Counted from the first letter of the stretch, positions 35,508 through 44,395 are shown. The stretch: DNA of 64,000 nucleotides from Mycolicibacterium sp. S2-37 (GCF_017352375.1 NZ_JAFEVR010000015.1:124001-188000), one strand, 5' to 3'. The notes: generated from the letters alone by a model not told the origin. Program-made: numbers and translations.

Positions 35508-36358
35508 GCCGCACCTCCGGCGCGAATGCTCTCGATGACGCGGGGGAAGCCGTCGGTTCCGTGACCCGCGTCGATCTGGCGGTGGATCAGGCGCTGGACC
35601 ATGTCGACCGCGTCGGTGTTCAGCCCCGCGGCGCGGCTGGCCTCCACGATCTCGGAGATGTCGGAGAAGTTCAGGCTCTGCTGGCCGGGAAGGCTGTAGT
35701 CGCCTCCGTCGATGACGTCGGCGTACTCCGCGAGCGCAGGCAGCACGGCGGCCAGCCAGCCTGCGGCGCGTCCGGCGAAATCCTTCGCCGATGTGCCGAC
35801 GGTGCCGACCAGCGCGGCACCGTGGAAGAAGCCGGCGAACATCACGTACATGGCCGCCAGGAGCGCCAGGTCGTGCAGCGCGGCCAGGCCGGCATCCTCG
35901 CCGAAGTATTCGGTGCCGCCCCACACCTCGAGCAGATCGCGCTGGGCTTCGAACACCGAACGCGAACCGCTGTAGTACACCAGCGATTCCGGCGTGCCGA
36001 TCATGGCGGGAACCGCCATGACGCCGCCGTCGAGATACTGTGCGCCGTGGTCGGCCGCCCAGCGGCTGAGCTCACGCGCGTCATCGGGCGTCACCGTGGT
36101 GAGGTTGATGATGCTGCGGCCCGCGAGCTGCTCGGCCACCGGGTCGAGCACCTCGTGAACGGAGGCGTGGTCGAACAGACACACCACGACGACGTCCGCG
36201 GCAGCGATCGCGTCGCCGGCCGTGGGCGCCTGCACCGCACCGTCGGGCACCGCTCGTCCCGATCCACGGTTCCACACGTGCGTCGGATACCCCGCGGCGA
36301 CGGCGCTGCGGGCCAGCGCCGAACCCATTTCGCCCAGTCCCAGAAAAGTGATCGTCAT
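35504..36358 (-). CDS. imine-reductase-like NAD(P)-binding protein (second of pair)
   Basis: The 284-residue paralog of the next gene has ITFLGLGEMGSALARSAVAAG, WNRGSG and the C-terminal helix region LHDLALLAAMYVMFAGFFHGAALV. It is the promoter-proximal gene and faces an HxlR regulator across 99 bp. The two tandem paralogs could form homodimers of different specificity or a heterodimer, since this fold makes domain-swapped dimers. The substrate is not known. Confidence 0.8.
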   Translation of the reverse strand: MTITFLGLGEMGSALARSAVAAGYPTHVWNRGSGRAVPDGAVQAPTAGDAIAAADVVVVCLFDHASVHEVLDPVAEQLAGRSIINLTTVTPDDARELSRWAADHGAQYLDGGVMAVPAMIGTPESLVYYSGSRSVFEAQRDLLEVWGGTEYFGEDAGLAALHDLALLAAMYVMFAGFFHGAALVGTVGTSAKDFAGRAAGWLAAVLPALAEYADVIDGGDYSLPGQQSLNFSDISEIVEASRAAGLNTDAVDMVQRLIHRQIDAGHGTDGFPRVIESIRAGGAA

Positions 36359-36395
36359 GTCATGATCGTGGTGTCGTCACGAACCGGACGACAAG

Positions 36396-36422
36396 TACCC
36401 ACTTCAAAGTGCGATACCCACT
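36396..36422. promoter_or_regulatory. candidate HxlR operator
   Basis: Two direct copies of TACCCACT occur at 36396-36403 and 36415-36422, 19 bp apart. Between them lies the inverted repeat CACTT-CA-AAGTG (36400-36411). HxlR-family sites often contain ACT/AGT half-sites arranged like this. It lies between the divergent imine reductase and regulator genes, so it could control both. This is inference from sequence only. Confidence 0.5.
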
Positions 36423-36457
36423 CGGAGGTAAGTAATGGGCGCGACCAGGGGTTCGTC

Positions 36458-36802
36458 ATGAGCCGACTCGGTGAATACACGTGCGGGCTCGACGCCGCCA
36501 TGGCGGTGGTCGACGGCAAGTGGAAGCCGCTGATCCTCTGGGAACTGCAGGACGGTCCGAAGCGGTTCAACGCTCTGCACCGCAGCCTGGCCGGAATCTC
36601 CCAGAAGATGCTGACCCAGCACCTGAAGGAGCTGCAGCGCCACGGCGTCGTGCACCGCGAGAGCTATCACGAGGTGCCACCCCGGGTGGAGTACTCGATG
36701 ACACCCGCCGGTGAGGAGTTGCTCGCAGCGCTGGAACCACTCGGCGACTGGGCGACCAGGCACATCGACCTGATCTGCGCCGCCGCGACGCCGGTGAGCT
36801 AA
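36458..36802 (+). CDS. HxlR-family transcriptional regulator
   Basis: The 114-residue winged-helix protein has the HxlR signature: a Cys near the N-terminus (YTCGLDAAM), GKWKPLILWELQDGPKRFNAL, GISQKMLTQHLKELQRHGVV and VEYSMTPAGEELL. The conserved Cys can make such regulators redox- or electrophile-responsive. ATG 36458 (MSRLGEYTC) is the natural start. It is divergent from the imine reductase pair, which it probably controls. Confidence 0.88.
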   Translation: MSRLGEYTCGLDAAMAVVDGKWKPLILWELQDGPKRFNALHRSLAGISQKMLTQHLKELQRHGVVHRESYHEVPPRVEYSMTPAGEELLAALEPLGDWATRHIDLICAAATPVS

Positions 36803-38304
36803 CCCCCGGTCGCCCGCTTCTCCCGCCAGGCCCGCTCGAACGGCAGCCGCCACGCGTTCGGCGCGATGAGCTGGTGGATGGCGTTGGGGCCCCACGTGCC
36901 CTTCTGATAGAGCTTGACCGGCGGCGGATCCTCCAGCAGCGGAGCCGACCGCTGCCACAGCGATTCGATGCCCTCAGCGGTGGTGAACAGGGTGTGATCG
37001 CCGCGCATCGCATCCAGGATCAGGCGCTCATAGGCTTCCAGCACGTCACCGACGCGGTCGGTCTCCTGGGTGGAGAACTGCATCGACAGCTTGTCCAGCT
37101 TCATCCCGGGTCCGGGCCGCTTGCCGTAGAACGACAGCGACACCTTGGAGTTGTCGGCCAGATCGAACGTCAGGTGGTCGGGCCCCTGCGAGCCGACCCC
37201 CGACCCCGCCGGGAACATCGTCCGTGGCGCCTCTTTGAACGCGATCGAGATGATGCGCTGCCCCTCGGCCATCTGCTTGCCGGTCCGCAGATAAACCGGC
37301 ACACCGGCCCACCGCCAGTTGTCGATGCCGACCTGCAGAGCGATGAACGTCTCGGTCTCCGAATCCCTTGCCACGCCCTCGGTTTCGCGATATCCGGCAT
37401 ACTGGCCGCGGATCACCTTCGCCGGGTCGAGCGGCAGCATCGACCGGAAGACCTTGTTCTTCTCCTCGCTGATCGCACGCGGTTCCAGGGCGGTCGGCGG
37501 TTCCATCACCACGAACGCCATCACCTGGAACAGGTGGGTGACCACCATGTCCTTGAAGGCGCCGGTGCTCTCGTAGAAATTGGCCCGCTGGTCCAGGCCC
37601 AGTTGCTCGGGGATGTCGATCTGGATGTGGTCGATGAAGTTGCGGTTCCAGATCGGCTCGAACAGCCCGTTGGCGAACCGGAACGCCAGGATGTTCTGTG
37701 CCGCCTCCTTGCCGAGGAAATGGTCGATGCGGAAGATCTGCGATTCGTCGAACGTCTCGTGCACGAAGGCATTGAGCTCGACGGCGCTGGCGTAGTCGGT
37801 GCCGAACGGTTTCTCCATCACCACCCGGGAGCGGTCGACGAGGTCGGCCTCCCGGAGCATGGTGATGACGGCCTTGGCGGCCTTGGGCGGCACCGACAGA
37901 TAGTGCAGCCGCCGCACATCGTCACCGAGTGCGCGTTCGGCTTGGTGCACCGCTTCGGCCAGCGCCTCCGGGCCTGCACTCTGCGGCACGTAACAGATCC
38001 GCTCGGCGAATTCGGCCCACTCCTCATCGGTCGGCTTGTGGCTGGCGAAGTCGTCGACGGCTTCGCGGGTCAGTGCGCGGAAGTCGTCGTCCGACAGCTC
38101 CTCCAGCGAGGTGCCGACCACCCGGATCGCCGGAGCCAGGTCCGACTGCACGAGGTAGGCCATTCCGGGCAGCAGCTTTCGTTTCGCCAGATCGCCGGTG
38201 GAACCGAACAATACGATGACGTGCGGATCGACGTGCTCGGCGTCGTGGTGGTGCGGACGCGAGTCCGGCGCCGGGTAGGCGATGGTCTGCGGGGTGTTGG
38301 CCAC
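36799..38304 (-). CDS. zwf: glucose-6-phosphate 1-dehydrogenase
   Basis: The 501-residue enzyme has the NADP site VIVLFGSTGDLAKRKLLPG, the active-site signature RIDHFLGKEAAQN and EKPFGTD. It catalyses the first oxidative pentose phosphate step. GTG 38304 (VANTPQ) is taken as the start because the longer frame overlaps the upstream gene, though the ribosome site is weak. No pgl, opcA or gnd is adjacent, so this is likely an additional zwf outside the main pentose-phosphate cluster. Confidence 0.9.
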   Translation of the reverse strand: MANTPQTIAYPAPDSRPHHHDAEHVDPHVIVLFGSTGDLAKRKLLPGMAYLVQSDLAPAIRVVGTSLEELSDDDFRALTREAVDDFASHKPTDEEWAEFAERICYVPQSAGPEALAEAVHQAERALGDDVRRLHYLSVPPKAAKAVITMLREADLVDRSRVVMEKPFGTDYASAVELNAFVHETFDESQIFRIDHFLGKEAAQNILAFRFANGLFEPIWNRNFIDHIQIDIPEQLGLDQRANFYESTGAFKDMVVTHLFQVMAFVVMEPPTALEPRAISEEKNKVFRSMLPLDPAKVIRGQYAGYRETEGVARDSETETFIALQVGIDNWRWAGVPVYLRTGKQMAEGQRIISIAFKEAPRTMFPAGSGVGSQGPDHLTFDLADNSKVSLSFYGKRPGPGMKLDKLSMQFSTQETDRVGDVLEAYERLILDAMRGDHTLFTTAEGIESLWQRSAPLLEDPPPVKLYQKGTWGPNAIHQLIAPNAWRLPFERAWREKRATGG

Positions 38305-38317
38305 CTTCGCGATGATG

Positions 38318-38758
38318 TCACTCCCTCTGTGTCGGCGCAGCCGAAGTCGCCGGTTGTTCATCGAGCCACCGTCGGGCACGGCGCTTGGATGCCTGGGCCA
38401 GCCAGGCGTCCTGGATGAGCTCGGTCAGCTCGGACACGCCGATGGCACCGATCTGACTGGCACGCAACAACACTGACGGATGATCTGTGAACCGATCGGT
38501 GGTGAAGAACGGCGATTCGGGGTCCTGCAGCAGGGCGAGCTTGTCCTCCTCGGACCCCACCCAGATCATGATCACGTCGGGATAGCGCTCGCCGGTATCG
38601 GGATCGGCGGCATCGCGCTGCGGGGTGCGGAAGTACACGAACGACCTGCCGCCGACCTGGTAGATCGCGTTGCCCTTCGGACCCTCGATCTTCGTGGTGT
38701 GCGGCATCGACGCCGCGATCCGATGCACGTCGGCCGGCCGCGCGGGCCGGTCAGCCAT
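38318..38758 (-). CDS. MmcQ/YjbR-like DNA-binding-fold protein
   Basis: The 146-residue protein resembles the MmcQ/YjbR (CyaY-like) family: VHRIAASMPHTT, YQVGGRSFVYFR and FFTTDRFTDHPSVLLRASQIG, ending in a helix with ELIQDAWLAQASKRRARRWLDE. The family is common in actinobacteria and not functionally defined. It overlaps the phosphoesterase gene upstream by 8 bp and lies 13 bp before zwf. Confidence 0.75.
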   Translation of the reverse strand: MADRPARPADVHRIAASMPHTTKIEGPKGNAIYQVGGRSFVYFRTPQRDAADPDTGERYPDVIMIWVGSEEDKLALLQDPESPFFTTDRFTDHPSVLLRASQIGAIGVSELTELIQDAWLAQASKRRARRWLDEQPATSAAPTQRE

Positions 38759-39254
38759 CACGCTCCACCCGGTGCAGCTGCACATCGGTGAGCGCTCCGT
38801 CGGCGACCGTCGCGGTCATGTAGGTGCAGTACGGCTGACGGCGCCGGTCGGTCGGCGAGCCCGGATTCAGCAGCCGCAGGCCGGTGGGGGCGGTGGTGTC
38901 CCACGGGATGTGGCTGTGCCCGAACACCAGTACGTCGGTGTCCGGATACAGCCTGGCCATCCGCGCGTCCCGGCCGCCGGACGCGCCGGCCTCGTGGGTC
39001 ACGGTGAACCGCACACCCTCCAGCGTCACATCCACCCGCTCGGGCAGCCGCCGTCGCAACTGGTCGCCGTCGTTGTTGCCCCAGCACGCGACCAGCCGAC
39101 TGCTGCGCCGTTCCAGCTCGTCGAGCAGGGCGACGTCGACCCAGTCCCCGGCATGGATGACGACGTCGGCGCGCTCCACCTCCTCCCACACCTGCGACGG
39201 CAGGTCGCGCGCCCGCTTGGGCAGGTGGGTGTCGGAGATGAGCAGCAGCCGCAT
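38751..39254 (-). CDS. YfcE/MJ0936-type metallophosphoesterase
   Basis: The 167-residue protein has the calcineurin-like motifs: D-x-H in LLLISDTHLPKR, GDWVD, CWGNND and VFGHSHIPWD, with NPGS at the end. Members are Mn-dependent phosphodiesterases or monophosphatases. The ATG overlaps the stop of the SnoaL-like gene. The natural substrate is unknown. Confidence 0.87.
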   Translation of the reverse strand: MRLLLISDTHLPKRARDLPSQVWEEVERADVVIHAGDWVDVALLDELERRSSRLVACWGNNDGDQLRRRLPERVDVTLEGVRFTVTHEAGASGGRDARMARLYPDTDVLVFGHSHIPWDTTAPTGLRLLNPGSPTDRRRQPYCTYMTATVADGALTDVQLHRVERDG

Positions 39255-39637
39255 CACTGCCCCAGTAGCTCGGCCATTTTCGGCATCACCGCCTGCAGGG
39301 CCTTGAACGGGCGGAGCATCACCTTGAACGACACGATCTCCTCGGCATCGTTCCACTCGATCATGTCGATACCGTTGACGTGGACGCCGTCCAGATCGGC
39401 CACGAACTCCAACACCGCCGAGCGCTCGCCGTACCACTGGTTGACGTAGCGGAACTCACCACCACCGAACAGCTTCGCCGCCGCACCGAGATAGGCGGCG
39501 GTCTTGTCGCGGCCCTCCTGGGGAGTGAACACCGCGGGCGAATAGAACACCGCGTCCGCTGCCAGCAGCGCCGATACGTCGCCGTCGTGGGTGTTGTCGA
39601 TGAACTCGAGCCAGCGCTGGATCACCGGTGGGGTCAT
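39254..39637 (-). CDS. SnoaL-like (NTF2-fold) protein
   Basis: The 127-residue protein has the NTF2/SnoaL-like pattern: IQRWLEFIDNTHDGDVSALLAADAVFYSP and later GVHVNGIDMIEWND-type strands. Such proteins bind hydrophobic ligands and a few act as isomerases or cyclases. It is first in a run of four overlapping minus-strand genes ending with zwf. Its function cannot be assigned. Confidence 0.75.
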   Translation of the reverse strand: MTPPVIQRWLEFIDNTHDGDVSALLAADAVFYSPAVFTPQEGRDKTAAYLGAAAKLFGGGEFRYVNQWYGERSAVLEFVADLDGVHVNGIDMIEWNDAEEIVSFKVMLRPFKALQAVMPKMAELLGQ

Positions 39638-39723
39638 GTGGTCAGAGATTACGCGTCGTTTGGGCACCGGCCGCGGGGGTAACCACGCCCTGACGTCGGG
39701 GCACTACCTGCAGGAGTTTTCAT

Positions 39724-40449
39724 ATGACCGCTCGCCGATTCGCCCGCTACGCCGCCGCGGCTTTCTTCGCCGCCGGTTCGACCGTGGCCGGGGTGACCGC
39801 GCCCGTCGCGGCCGCACAGCCCGCGCCGCCGTGCGCCGACGTCGAGGTGGTGTTCGCCCGCGGAACCGGGGAGGCACCCGGTGTCGGCGGCACCGGTCAG
39901 AGCTTCGTCGACGCGCTGCGCGCACAGGCCGGCGCACGGTCGATCAACGTGTACGGGGTCAACTATCCGGCCGCGAACAACTTCGATCAGCGAACGGAGT
40001 TCGCCCGCACCGTGGTCGACGGGATCAGGGACGCCGGAACCCGCATCCAGAACACCGCGGCGGCGTGCCCGGACACCGACATCGTGCTCGGCGGCTTCTC
40101 GCAGGGCGCCATCGTGGCGGCATTCACCACCTCGGCGACCGTCCCCGACGCGGTCCCGGCCGACTACCGGAGTTACATCCCGCAGCCGCTCGCACCGGAG
40201 ATCGCCGACCACGTCGCGGCGGTCACGCTGTTCGGGCTGCCGTCGCAGGCGTTCCTGGACACCTTCGACGCACCGGCGCCGGTGATCGGCCCCGCCTACC
40301 AGCCCAAGACCATCGAGCTGTGCACCGAGGGCGACACGATCTGCAACGGCGCCCCCGGCGGGCAACCCAGCATCGCGCACGCGCTGTACGGCGTGAACGG
40401 GCAGACCCAGCAGGCCGCGGCCTTCACGGTGCAGCGCCTCAAGCCCTAG
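39724..40449 (+). CDS. cutinase family secreted hydrolase
   Basis: The 241-residue protein has a signal peptide (1-31, ending PVAAAQ), the cutinase start CADVEVVFARGTGE, nucleophile GGFS126QG, and the C-terminal Asp/His region CTEGDTICNG with HALYG. Two disulfides are likely. Mycobacterial cutinase-like proteins hydrolyse lipids, including phospholipids and esters of the cell envelope. ATG 39724 follows AGGAG. It may be exported by the Sec or Tat route; the N-terminus RRFAR is not a full twin-arginine motif. Confidence 0.9.
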   Translation: MTARRFARYAAAAFFAAGSTVAGVTAPVAAAQPAPPCADVEVVFARGTGEAPGVGGTGQSFVDALRAQAGARSINVYGVNYPAANNFDQRTEFARTVVDGIRDAGTRIQNTAAACPDTDIVLGGFSQGAIVAAFTTSATVPDAVPADYRSYIPQPLAPEIADHVAAVTLFGLPSQAFLDTFDAPAPVIGPAYQPKTIELCTEGDTICNGAPGGQPSIAHALYGVNGQTQQAAAFTVQRLKP

Positions 40450-40467
40450 TACTCGAGCTCTGGTACG

Positions 40468-40740
40468 TCAGGCGAGATCGTCGAGCGTCTGAGCAAGGGC
40501 GGTCTCGATCGTCTTGGCGGCCGCCGCCTTGTCGTTGTGGTGCCGGTGCACCACTTCGGCGGCGGCGATGCCGAGCAGCGTGCCCAGCACCCTGGTCATA
40601 TCGTCCGGACGCTCGAGAAGGTCGGGTTCGATTTCGCGCTCGATGTTGTCGAGGGCGTCGGTGTTGCGGTCGATCTGCGCCAGCAGCAGGCGCAGCGCTG
40701 TCGCCTTGGCCCGAAGCAGATCGGGATCGTGATCGGTCAC
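40468..40740 (-). CDS. small helical protein of unknown function
   Basis: The 90-residue protein is predicted to be all helical, with acidic and leucine-rich segments (LRAKATALRLLLAQIDRNTD). It has no recognised motif. It sits between the cutinase gene and tRNA-Arg on the opposite strand to the cutinase. Codon use is like its neighbours, so it is probably real. Confidence 0.55.
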   Translation of the reverse strand: MTDHDPDLLRAKATALRLLLAQIDRNTDALDNIEREIEPDLLERPDDMTRVLGTLLGIAAAEVVHRHHNDKAAAAKTIETALAQTLDDLA

Positions 40741-40764
40741 GACCCGATCCTCGTCGATGTGGTG

Positions 40765-40837
40765 TGCGCCCGAAGGGATTCGAACCCCTAACCTTCTGAT
40801 CCGTAGTCAGATGCTCTATCCGTTGAGCTACGGGCGC
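40765..40837 (-). tRNA. tRNA-Arg(ACG)
   Basis: A 73-nt tRNA reads on the minus strand with acceptor arms GCGCCCG/CGGGCGC, A discriminator, D-loop AGCTCAACGGAT and T-loop GGTTCGAATCC. The anticodon stem TCTGA/TCAGA encloses CTACGGA, giving ACG, the substrate of TadA for inosine formation. Confidence 0.95.
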
Positions 40838-40880
40838 CAGTACATCTTCAGTTGTGTCGTGGCTGACAAGTCAACCGCGG

Positions 40881-40969
40881 CGGAGGCGAGAGGATTTGAA
40901 CCTCCGGTCCCCTTTAAGGGGGACAACTCATTAGCAGTGAGTCCCATTCGGCCGCTCTGGCACGCCTCC
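40881..40969 (-). tRNA. tRNA-Ser(GCT)
   Basis: An 89-nt class II tRNA reads on the minus strand with arms GGAGGCG/CGCCTCC, a long variable arm and T-loop GGTTCAAATCC. The anticodon stem ACTCA/TGAGT encloses CTGCTAA, giving GCT. CCA is not encoded. It lies 43 bp upstream of tRNA-Arg and may share its transcript. Confidence 0.95.
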
Positions 40970-41066
40970 TGACGAATTACCGCCGAGGGGAAAGAGTACA
41001 CATGGCCCACCGGTGGAGGCAAAGCAGCCGTGGGGCCGGTGTGCCCGCACCTCTATCCTGGTCAGC

Positions 41067-42131
41067 GTGACTGCCCGCCTGCGCCCCGAGTTGGCCGAGA
41101 TACCGGCCTACACGCCGGGCCGGACGGTGCCCGGCGCCATCAAGATCGCCAGCAACGAGACCGTGCACGGTCCGCTGCCCAGCGTGCGCGCCGCCATCGC
41201 CCGCGCGACCGACAACCTCAACCGCTACCCCGACAACGGCTACCTCGAGTTGCGCGATCACCTCGCGAAGCACATCGCCGACGGCGCCTTCACCCCGGAC
41301 CACATCGCGGTGGGCTGCGGTTCGGTCAGCCTCTGTCAACAGCTGATCCAGATCACCAGCTCGGTCGGCGACGAGGTGATGTTCGCCTGGCGCAGCTTCG
41401 AGATCTATCCGCTCCAGGTCCGCACCGCCGGCGCCGACCCGGTGCAGATCCCGCTGCGCGACCACACCCACGACCTCGACGCCATGCTGGCCGCGATCAC
41501 CGACCGCACCCGGCTGATCTTCGTCTGCAATCCCAACAACCCGACCAGCACCGTCGTCGACCCCGACGCGCTGGCCCGCTTCGTCGAAGCGGTGCCGCCG
41601 CACATCCTCATCGCGATCGACGAGGCGTACGTCGAGTACATCCGCGACGGCATGCTGCCCGACAGCTTCGGCCTGGTTCGTGACCATTCGAATGTCGTTG
41701 TGCTGCGCACGTTCTCGAAGGCCTATGGGCTGGCCGGGCTGCGCGTCGGCTACGCGGTCGCCGACCCGGAGATCGTCACCGCGCTCGGCAAGGTCTACGT
41801 GCCGTTCAGCGCGACCAGCCTCTCGCAGGCCGCGGCCATCGCCTGCCTCGACGCCGCCGAGGAACTGCTCGCCCGCACCGACGACGTCGTTGCCGAGCGC
41901 ACCCGCGTCTCGGACGCCCTGCGGGCGGCCGGCTTCAGCGTGCCGCCGTCACAGGCCAACTTCGTCTGGCTGCCGCTGGCCGAACGCACCCTCGACTTCG
42001 TCGAGAAGGCCGCGCAGAACCGTCTGGTGGTCCGCCCTTACGGTGAGGACGGCGTGCGCGTGACCGTCGCCGCCGAACATGAGAACGATGCCTTCATCGC
42101 CTTCGCCCACGCCTGGATAGGAGAACAATGA
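41067..42131 (+). CDS. hisC2: histidinol-phosphate / aromatic aminotransferase
   Basis: The 354-residue class I aminotransferase has substrate-side IKIASNET, CNPNNPTST, IDEAYVEY and the PLP lysine K218 in RTFSKAYGLAGLRVGYA. It corresponds to Rv3772 (hisC2), which may act on histidinol phosphate, phenylalanine/tyrosine precursors, or phosphoserine. GTG 41067 (VTARLRPEL) is the family start. It overlaps the next gene by 4 bp. Confidence 0.9.
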   Translation: MTARLRPELAEIPAYTPGRTVPGAIKIASNETVHGPLPSVRAAIARATDNLNRYPDNGYLELRDHLAKHIADGAFTPDHIAVGCGSVSLCQQLIQITSSVGDEVMFAWRSFEIYPLQVRTAGADPVQIPLRDHTHDLDAMLAAITDRTRLIFVCNPNNPTSTVVDPDALARFVEAVPPHILIAIDEAYVEYIRDGMLPDSFGLVRDHSNVVVLRTFSKAYGLAGLRVGYAVADPEIVTALGKVYVPFSATSLSQAAAIACLDAAEELLARTDDVVAERTRVSDALRAAGFSVPPSQANFVWLPLAERTLDFVEKAAQNRLVVRPYGEDGVRVTVAAEHENDAFIAFAHAWIGEQ

Positions 42132-42619
42132 CCGCCGGCACCGCCAGCAGCACTGCCCGCACGACCTTCGACGAGCTCAAGGCCCGCACCGGCACGCTGT
42201 GCGACGCCGAACTCGACGACTTCTGGGCCACGCTGGAGCCCGCCGGAATCGACTTCATGCTCGGTGAGTGGAAGGGCGGAGAGTTCCACACCGGTCACAA
42301 GGCCAACGGCTTCATGGAGCGGCTCAACTGGTTCGGCAAGACATTCGTCTCGGCCGCCGACGCCAAACCGCTGGTGTGCCTGGACGCCGACGGCAACAGG
42401 TTCTCCAACACCGAGGCCATGAAGGGCGAGGCCAGCCTGTGGCTCGAGGAGTTTCGCGGCGAGGTGACCGCGTCGATGGTCTACGACGGCGCGCCGGTCC
42501 ACGACCACTTCAAGAAGATCGACGACAACGCGGTGCTGGGCATCATGAACGGCAAAGGCGCGCTGGACTTCAGCTCCGGCACCGGCCGGCACCTGTACTT
42601 CTACCTCGAACGCGTCTAG
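42128..42619 (+). CDS. DUF4334 (GXWXG-type) protein
   Basis: The 163-residue protein carries the GXWXG-like MLGEWKGGEFHTGHKANG and the DUF4334 segment KGEASLWLEEFRGEVTASMVYDGAPVHDHFKKID. The family has a lipocalin-like beta barrel, and some members are described as phosphatase-linked or ligand-binding proteins. It is coupled to hisC2 by a 4-bp overlap. Its role is unknown. Confidence 0.82.
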   Translation: MTAGTASSTARTTFDELKARTGTLCDAELDDFWATLEPAGIDFMLGEWKGGEFHTGHKANGFMERLNWFGKTFVSAADAKPLVCLDADGNRFSNTEAMKGEASLWLEEFRGEVTASMVYDGAPVHDHFKKIDDNAVLGIMNGKGALDFSSGTGRHLYFYLERV

Positions 42620-43200
42620 CAGTCGGCCCGACGGCCGGTGAATGCCAGCAGCCGGTGCAGGGGCGGCGCATCATCGGCGATGTCGACCGGGTCGTCGAAG
42701 CCTGCGACGACCCGGCCCTCCGGGGTGACGATGTCCTCGGCGAGGTGCAGCACGTACTCCGACAGTGAATCCGGCGCGGGCATCTCGACACCCATCGCCG
42801 CCGCGTAATCCCAGCCGTGCACCAGGAATTCCAGTGACAGGATTCCCACCAGCGCCTTGGCGGGCATCTCCCGCTCACCGATGGCGACGGAGCCGTCCAT
42901 ACCGCGGCGGTGCCACGCATCGAGTGTCGGCCGCGCGGCCAGGATGATCTGACGCTCCACCGAATCGGACGAGTCCCGCTCCGGCAGGTCGGCGCCCGCG
43001 GCCCCACCCAGCAGGGTGATCGACTTCAGTAGATGATCGGTCAGCGCGGCGATGTCGTACTCGCTGCACGGTGTCCGCTTGTCCATGTCGCTCTCGGCGA
43101 TGCCCTGCACCACCCGGTGCAGTACCCCGAGACTGAGCTCGGCGCTGCGCAATTCGTCGGTGGGCGGTGAGTCGGGCCCCTGCGGCAGGTCGCTACGCAT
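42616..43200 (-). CDS. TIGR03086/DinB-like metal-binding protein (Rv3773c type)
   Basis: The roughly 194-residue protein has the mycothiol-maleylpyruvate-isomerase/DinB N-terminal bundle: TPCSEYDIAALTDHLLKSITLL with its metal His, and a second metal region LVGILSLEFLVHGWDYA. Members are thought to use metal and mycothiol. The start is ATG 43200 (MRSDL) or GTG 43209; spacing does not decide. It converges on the DUF4334 gene with a 4-bp overlap. Confidence 0.82.
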   Translation of the reverse strand: MRSDLPQGPDSPPTDELRSAELSLGVLHRVVQGIAESDMDKRTPCSEYDIAALTDHLLKSITLLGGAAGADLPERDSSDSVERQIILAARPTLDAWHRRGMDGSVAIGEREMPAKALVGILSLEFLVHGWDYAAAMGVEMPAPDSLSEYVLHLAEDIVTPEGRVVAGFDDPVDIADDAPPLHRLLAFTGRRADC

Positions 43201-43241
43201 GGTGTCCACGTTACGTCCCGGGTGCGCCTAGGGTTGCTCGG

Positions 43242-43559
43242 ATGGGTACGCGGGCGCGCACGGCGCTGGGGACGGCGCTATTGGCGACGGTCCTGATCAG
43301 CGGGTGCACCCGGACGACCACCGGCACGGTGGCGCAGACGACCGAGCCGGGTCCGCCGCTGGTCAACGCGCAATCCATGACGTGCGCCGAGTACACCGAA
43401 CTCGACGAGCAGTCGCAGCTCGCTGCGGTCGAGGAGCTGGTCGGCTCGCAGCGCAATCCGCTCGGGTCGCAGGGTGTCGTGGTGGCCAAGACCCTCGCCG
43501 ACGCGATCTGCGAGTACCTGCCGGCGGCCCGGCTCAGTGAGATCCTGCTCGGCCGCTAG
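43242..43559 (+). CDS. small lipoprotein with HdeA-like domain
   Basis: The 105-residue protein has a lipoprotein signal (ATVLISGCTRT), a Thr-rich linker, and a C-terminal four-helix-like domain with two Cys (MTCAEYTELDEQSQLAAV and DAICEYLPAA) that can form a disulfide as in HdeA. It lies 11 bp upstream of the crotonase gene. The function is unknown. Confidence 0.75.
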   Translation: MGTRARTALGTALLATVLISGCTRTTTGTVAQTTEPGPPLVNAQSMTCAEYTELDEQSQLAAVEELVGSQRNPLGSQGVVVAKTLADAICEYLPAARLSEILLGR

Positions 43560-43570
43560 CCTCTCCCACC

Positions 43571-44395
43571 ATGGGCGACACCTACGAATCCGTCACCGTC
43601 GAGATCGCCGACCGCGTCGCGCGCGTCACGCTGATCGGCCCCGGCAAGGGCAACGCGATGGGGCCGGCCTTCTGGGCCGAGCTCCCGGAGGTCTTCCGGA
43701 CGCTGGACGCCGACCCCGAAGTGCGGGCCATCGTGCTGACCGGATCGGGCCGCAACTTCAGCTACGGCCTCGATCTGGCGGCGATGGGTGACACCCTGGG
43801 GCCGATGATGGCCGAGGGCGCGCTGGCCCGCCCCCGGGCGGAGTTCCACACCCGTCTGCGGCAGATGCAGGATTCGATTTCCGCGGTCGCCGACTGCCGC
43901 ACTCCGGTCATCGCGTCGGTGCACGGCTGGTGCATCGGCGGCGGCGTCGACCTGATCAGCGCCGTCGACATCCGCTACGCCAGCACGGACGCGAAGTTCT
44001 CGGTGCGCGAGGTCAAGCTGGCGATCGTCGCCGACGTCGGCAGCCTGGCCCGGCTGCCGCTCATCCTGTCCGACGGCCACCTGCGCGAACTCGCGCTGAC
44101 CGGCCGCGACATCGACGCCGCCCGCGCCGAGAAGATCGGGCTGGTCAACGAGGTCTTCGACGACGCCGAGGCGTCACTGGCGGCCGCGCACGCCACCGCC
44201 GCCGAGATCGCGGCCAACCCGCCGCTGGTGGTGCAGGGCATCAAGGACGTGCTCGACGAGCAGCGGACCGCCCAGGTGTCGGCGAGCCTGCGCTACGTCG
44301 CTGCCTGGAATTCGGCATTCCTGCCGTCGAAGGACCTCACGGAGGGCATCAGCGCGATGTTCGCCAAGCGACCGCCGGAGTTCACCGGCGAGTAG
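43571..44395 (+). CDS. echA21: enoyl-CoA hydratase/isomerase family protein
   Basis: The 274-residue crotonase has the oxyanion-hole segments VLTGSGRNFSYGLDLAAMG and SVHGWCIGGGVDLISAVDIRYA, and KLAIVADVGSLARLP. An acidic residue D in the GADVG-like position suggests delta3,5-delta2,4-dienoyl-CoA isomerase-type chemistry rather than simple hydration. It corresponds to Rv3774. It overlaps the convergent MBL gene by 14 bp. Confidence 0.9.
   Translation: MGDTYESVTVEIADRVARVTLIGPGKGNAMGPAFWAELPEVFRTLDADPEVRAIVLTGSGRNFSYGLDLAAMGDTLGPMMAEGALARPRAEFHTRLRQMQDSISAVADCRTPVIASVHGWCIGGGVDLISAVDIRYASTDAKFSVREVKLAIVADVGSLARLPLILSDGHLRELALTGRDIDAARAEKIGLVNEVFDDAEASLAAAHATAAEIAANPPLVVQGIKDVLDEQRTAQVSASLRYVAAWNSAFLPSKDLTEGISAMFAKRPPEFTGE

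Noticed and set aside
40828..41022. Small minus-strand frame across tRNA-Ser(GCT)
   Set aside because: It is mostly the tRNA sequence read as protein.
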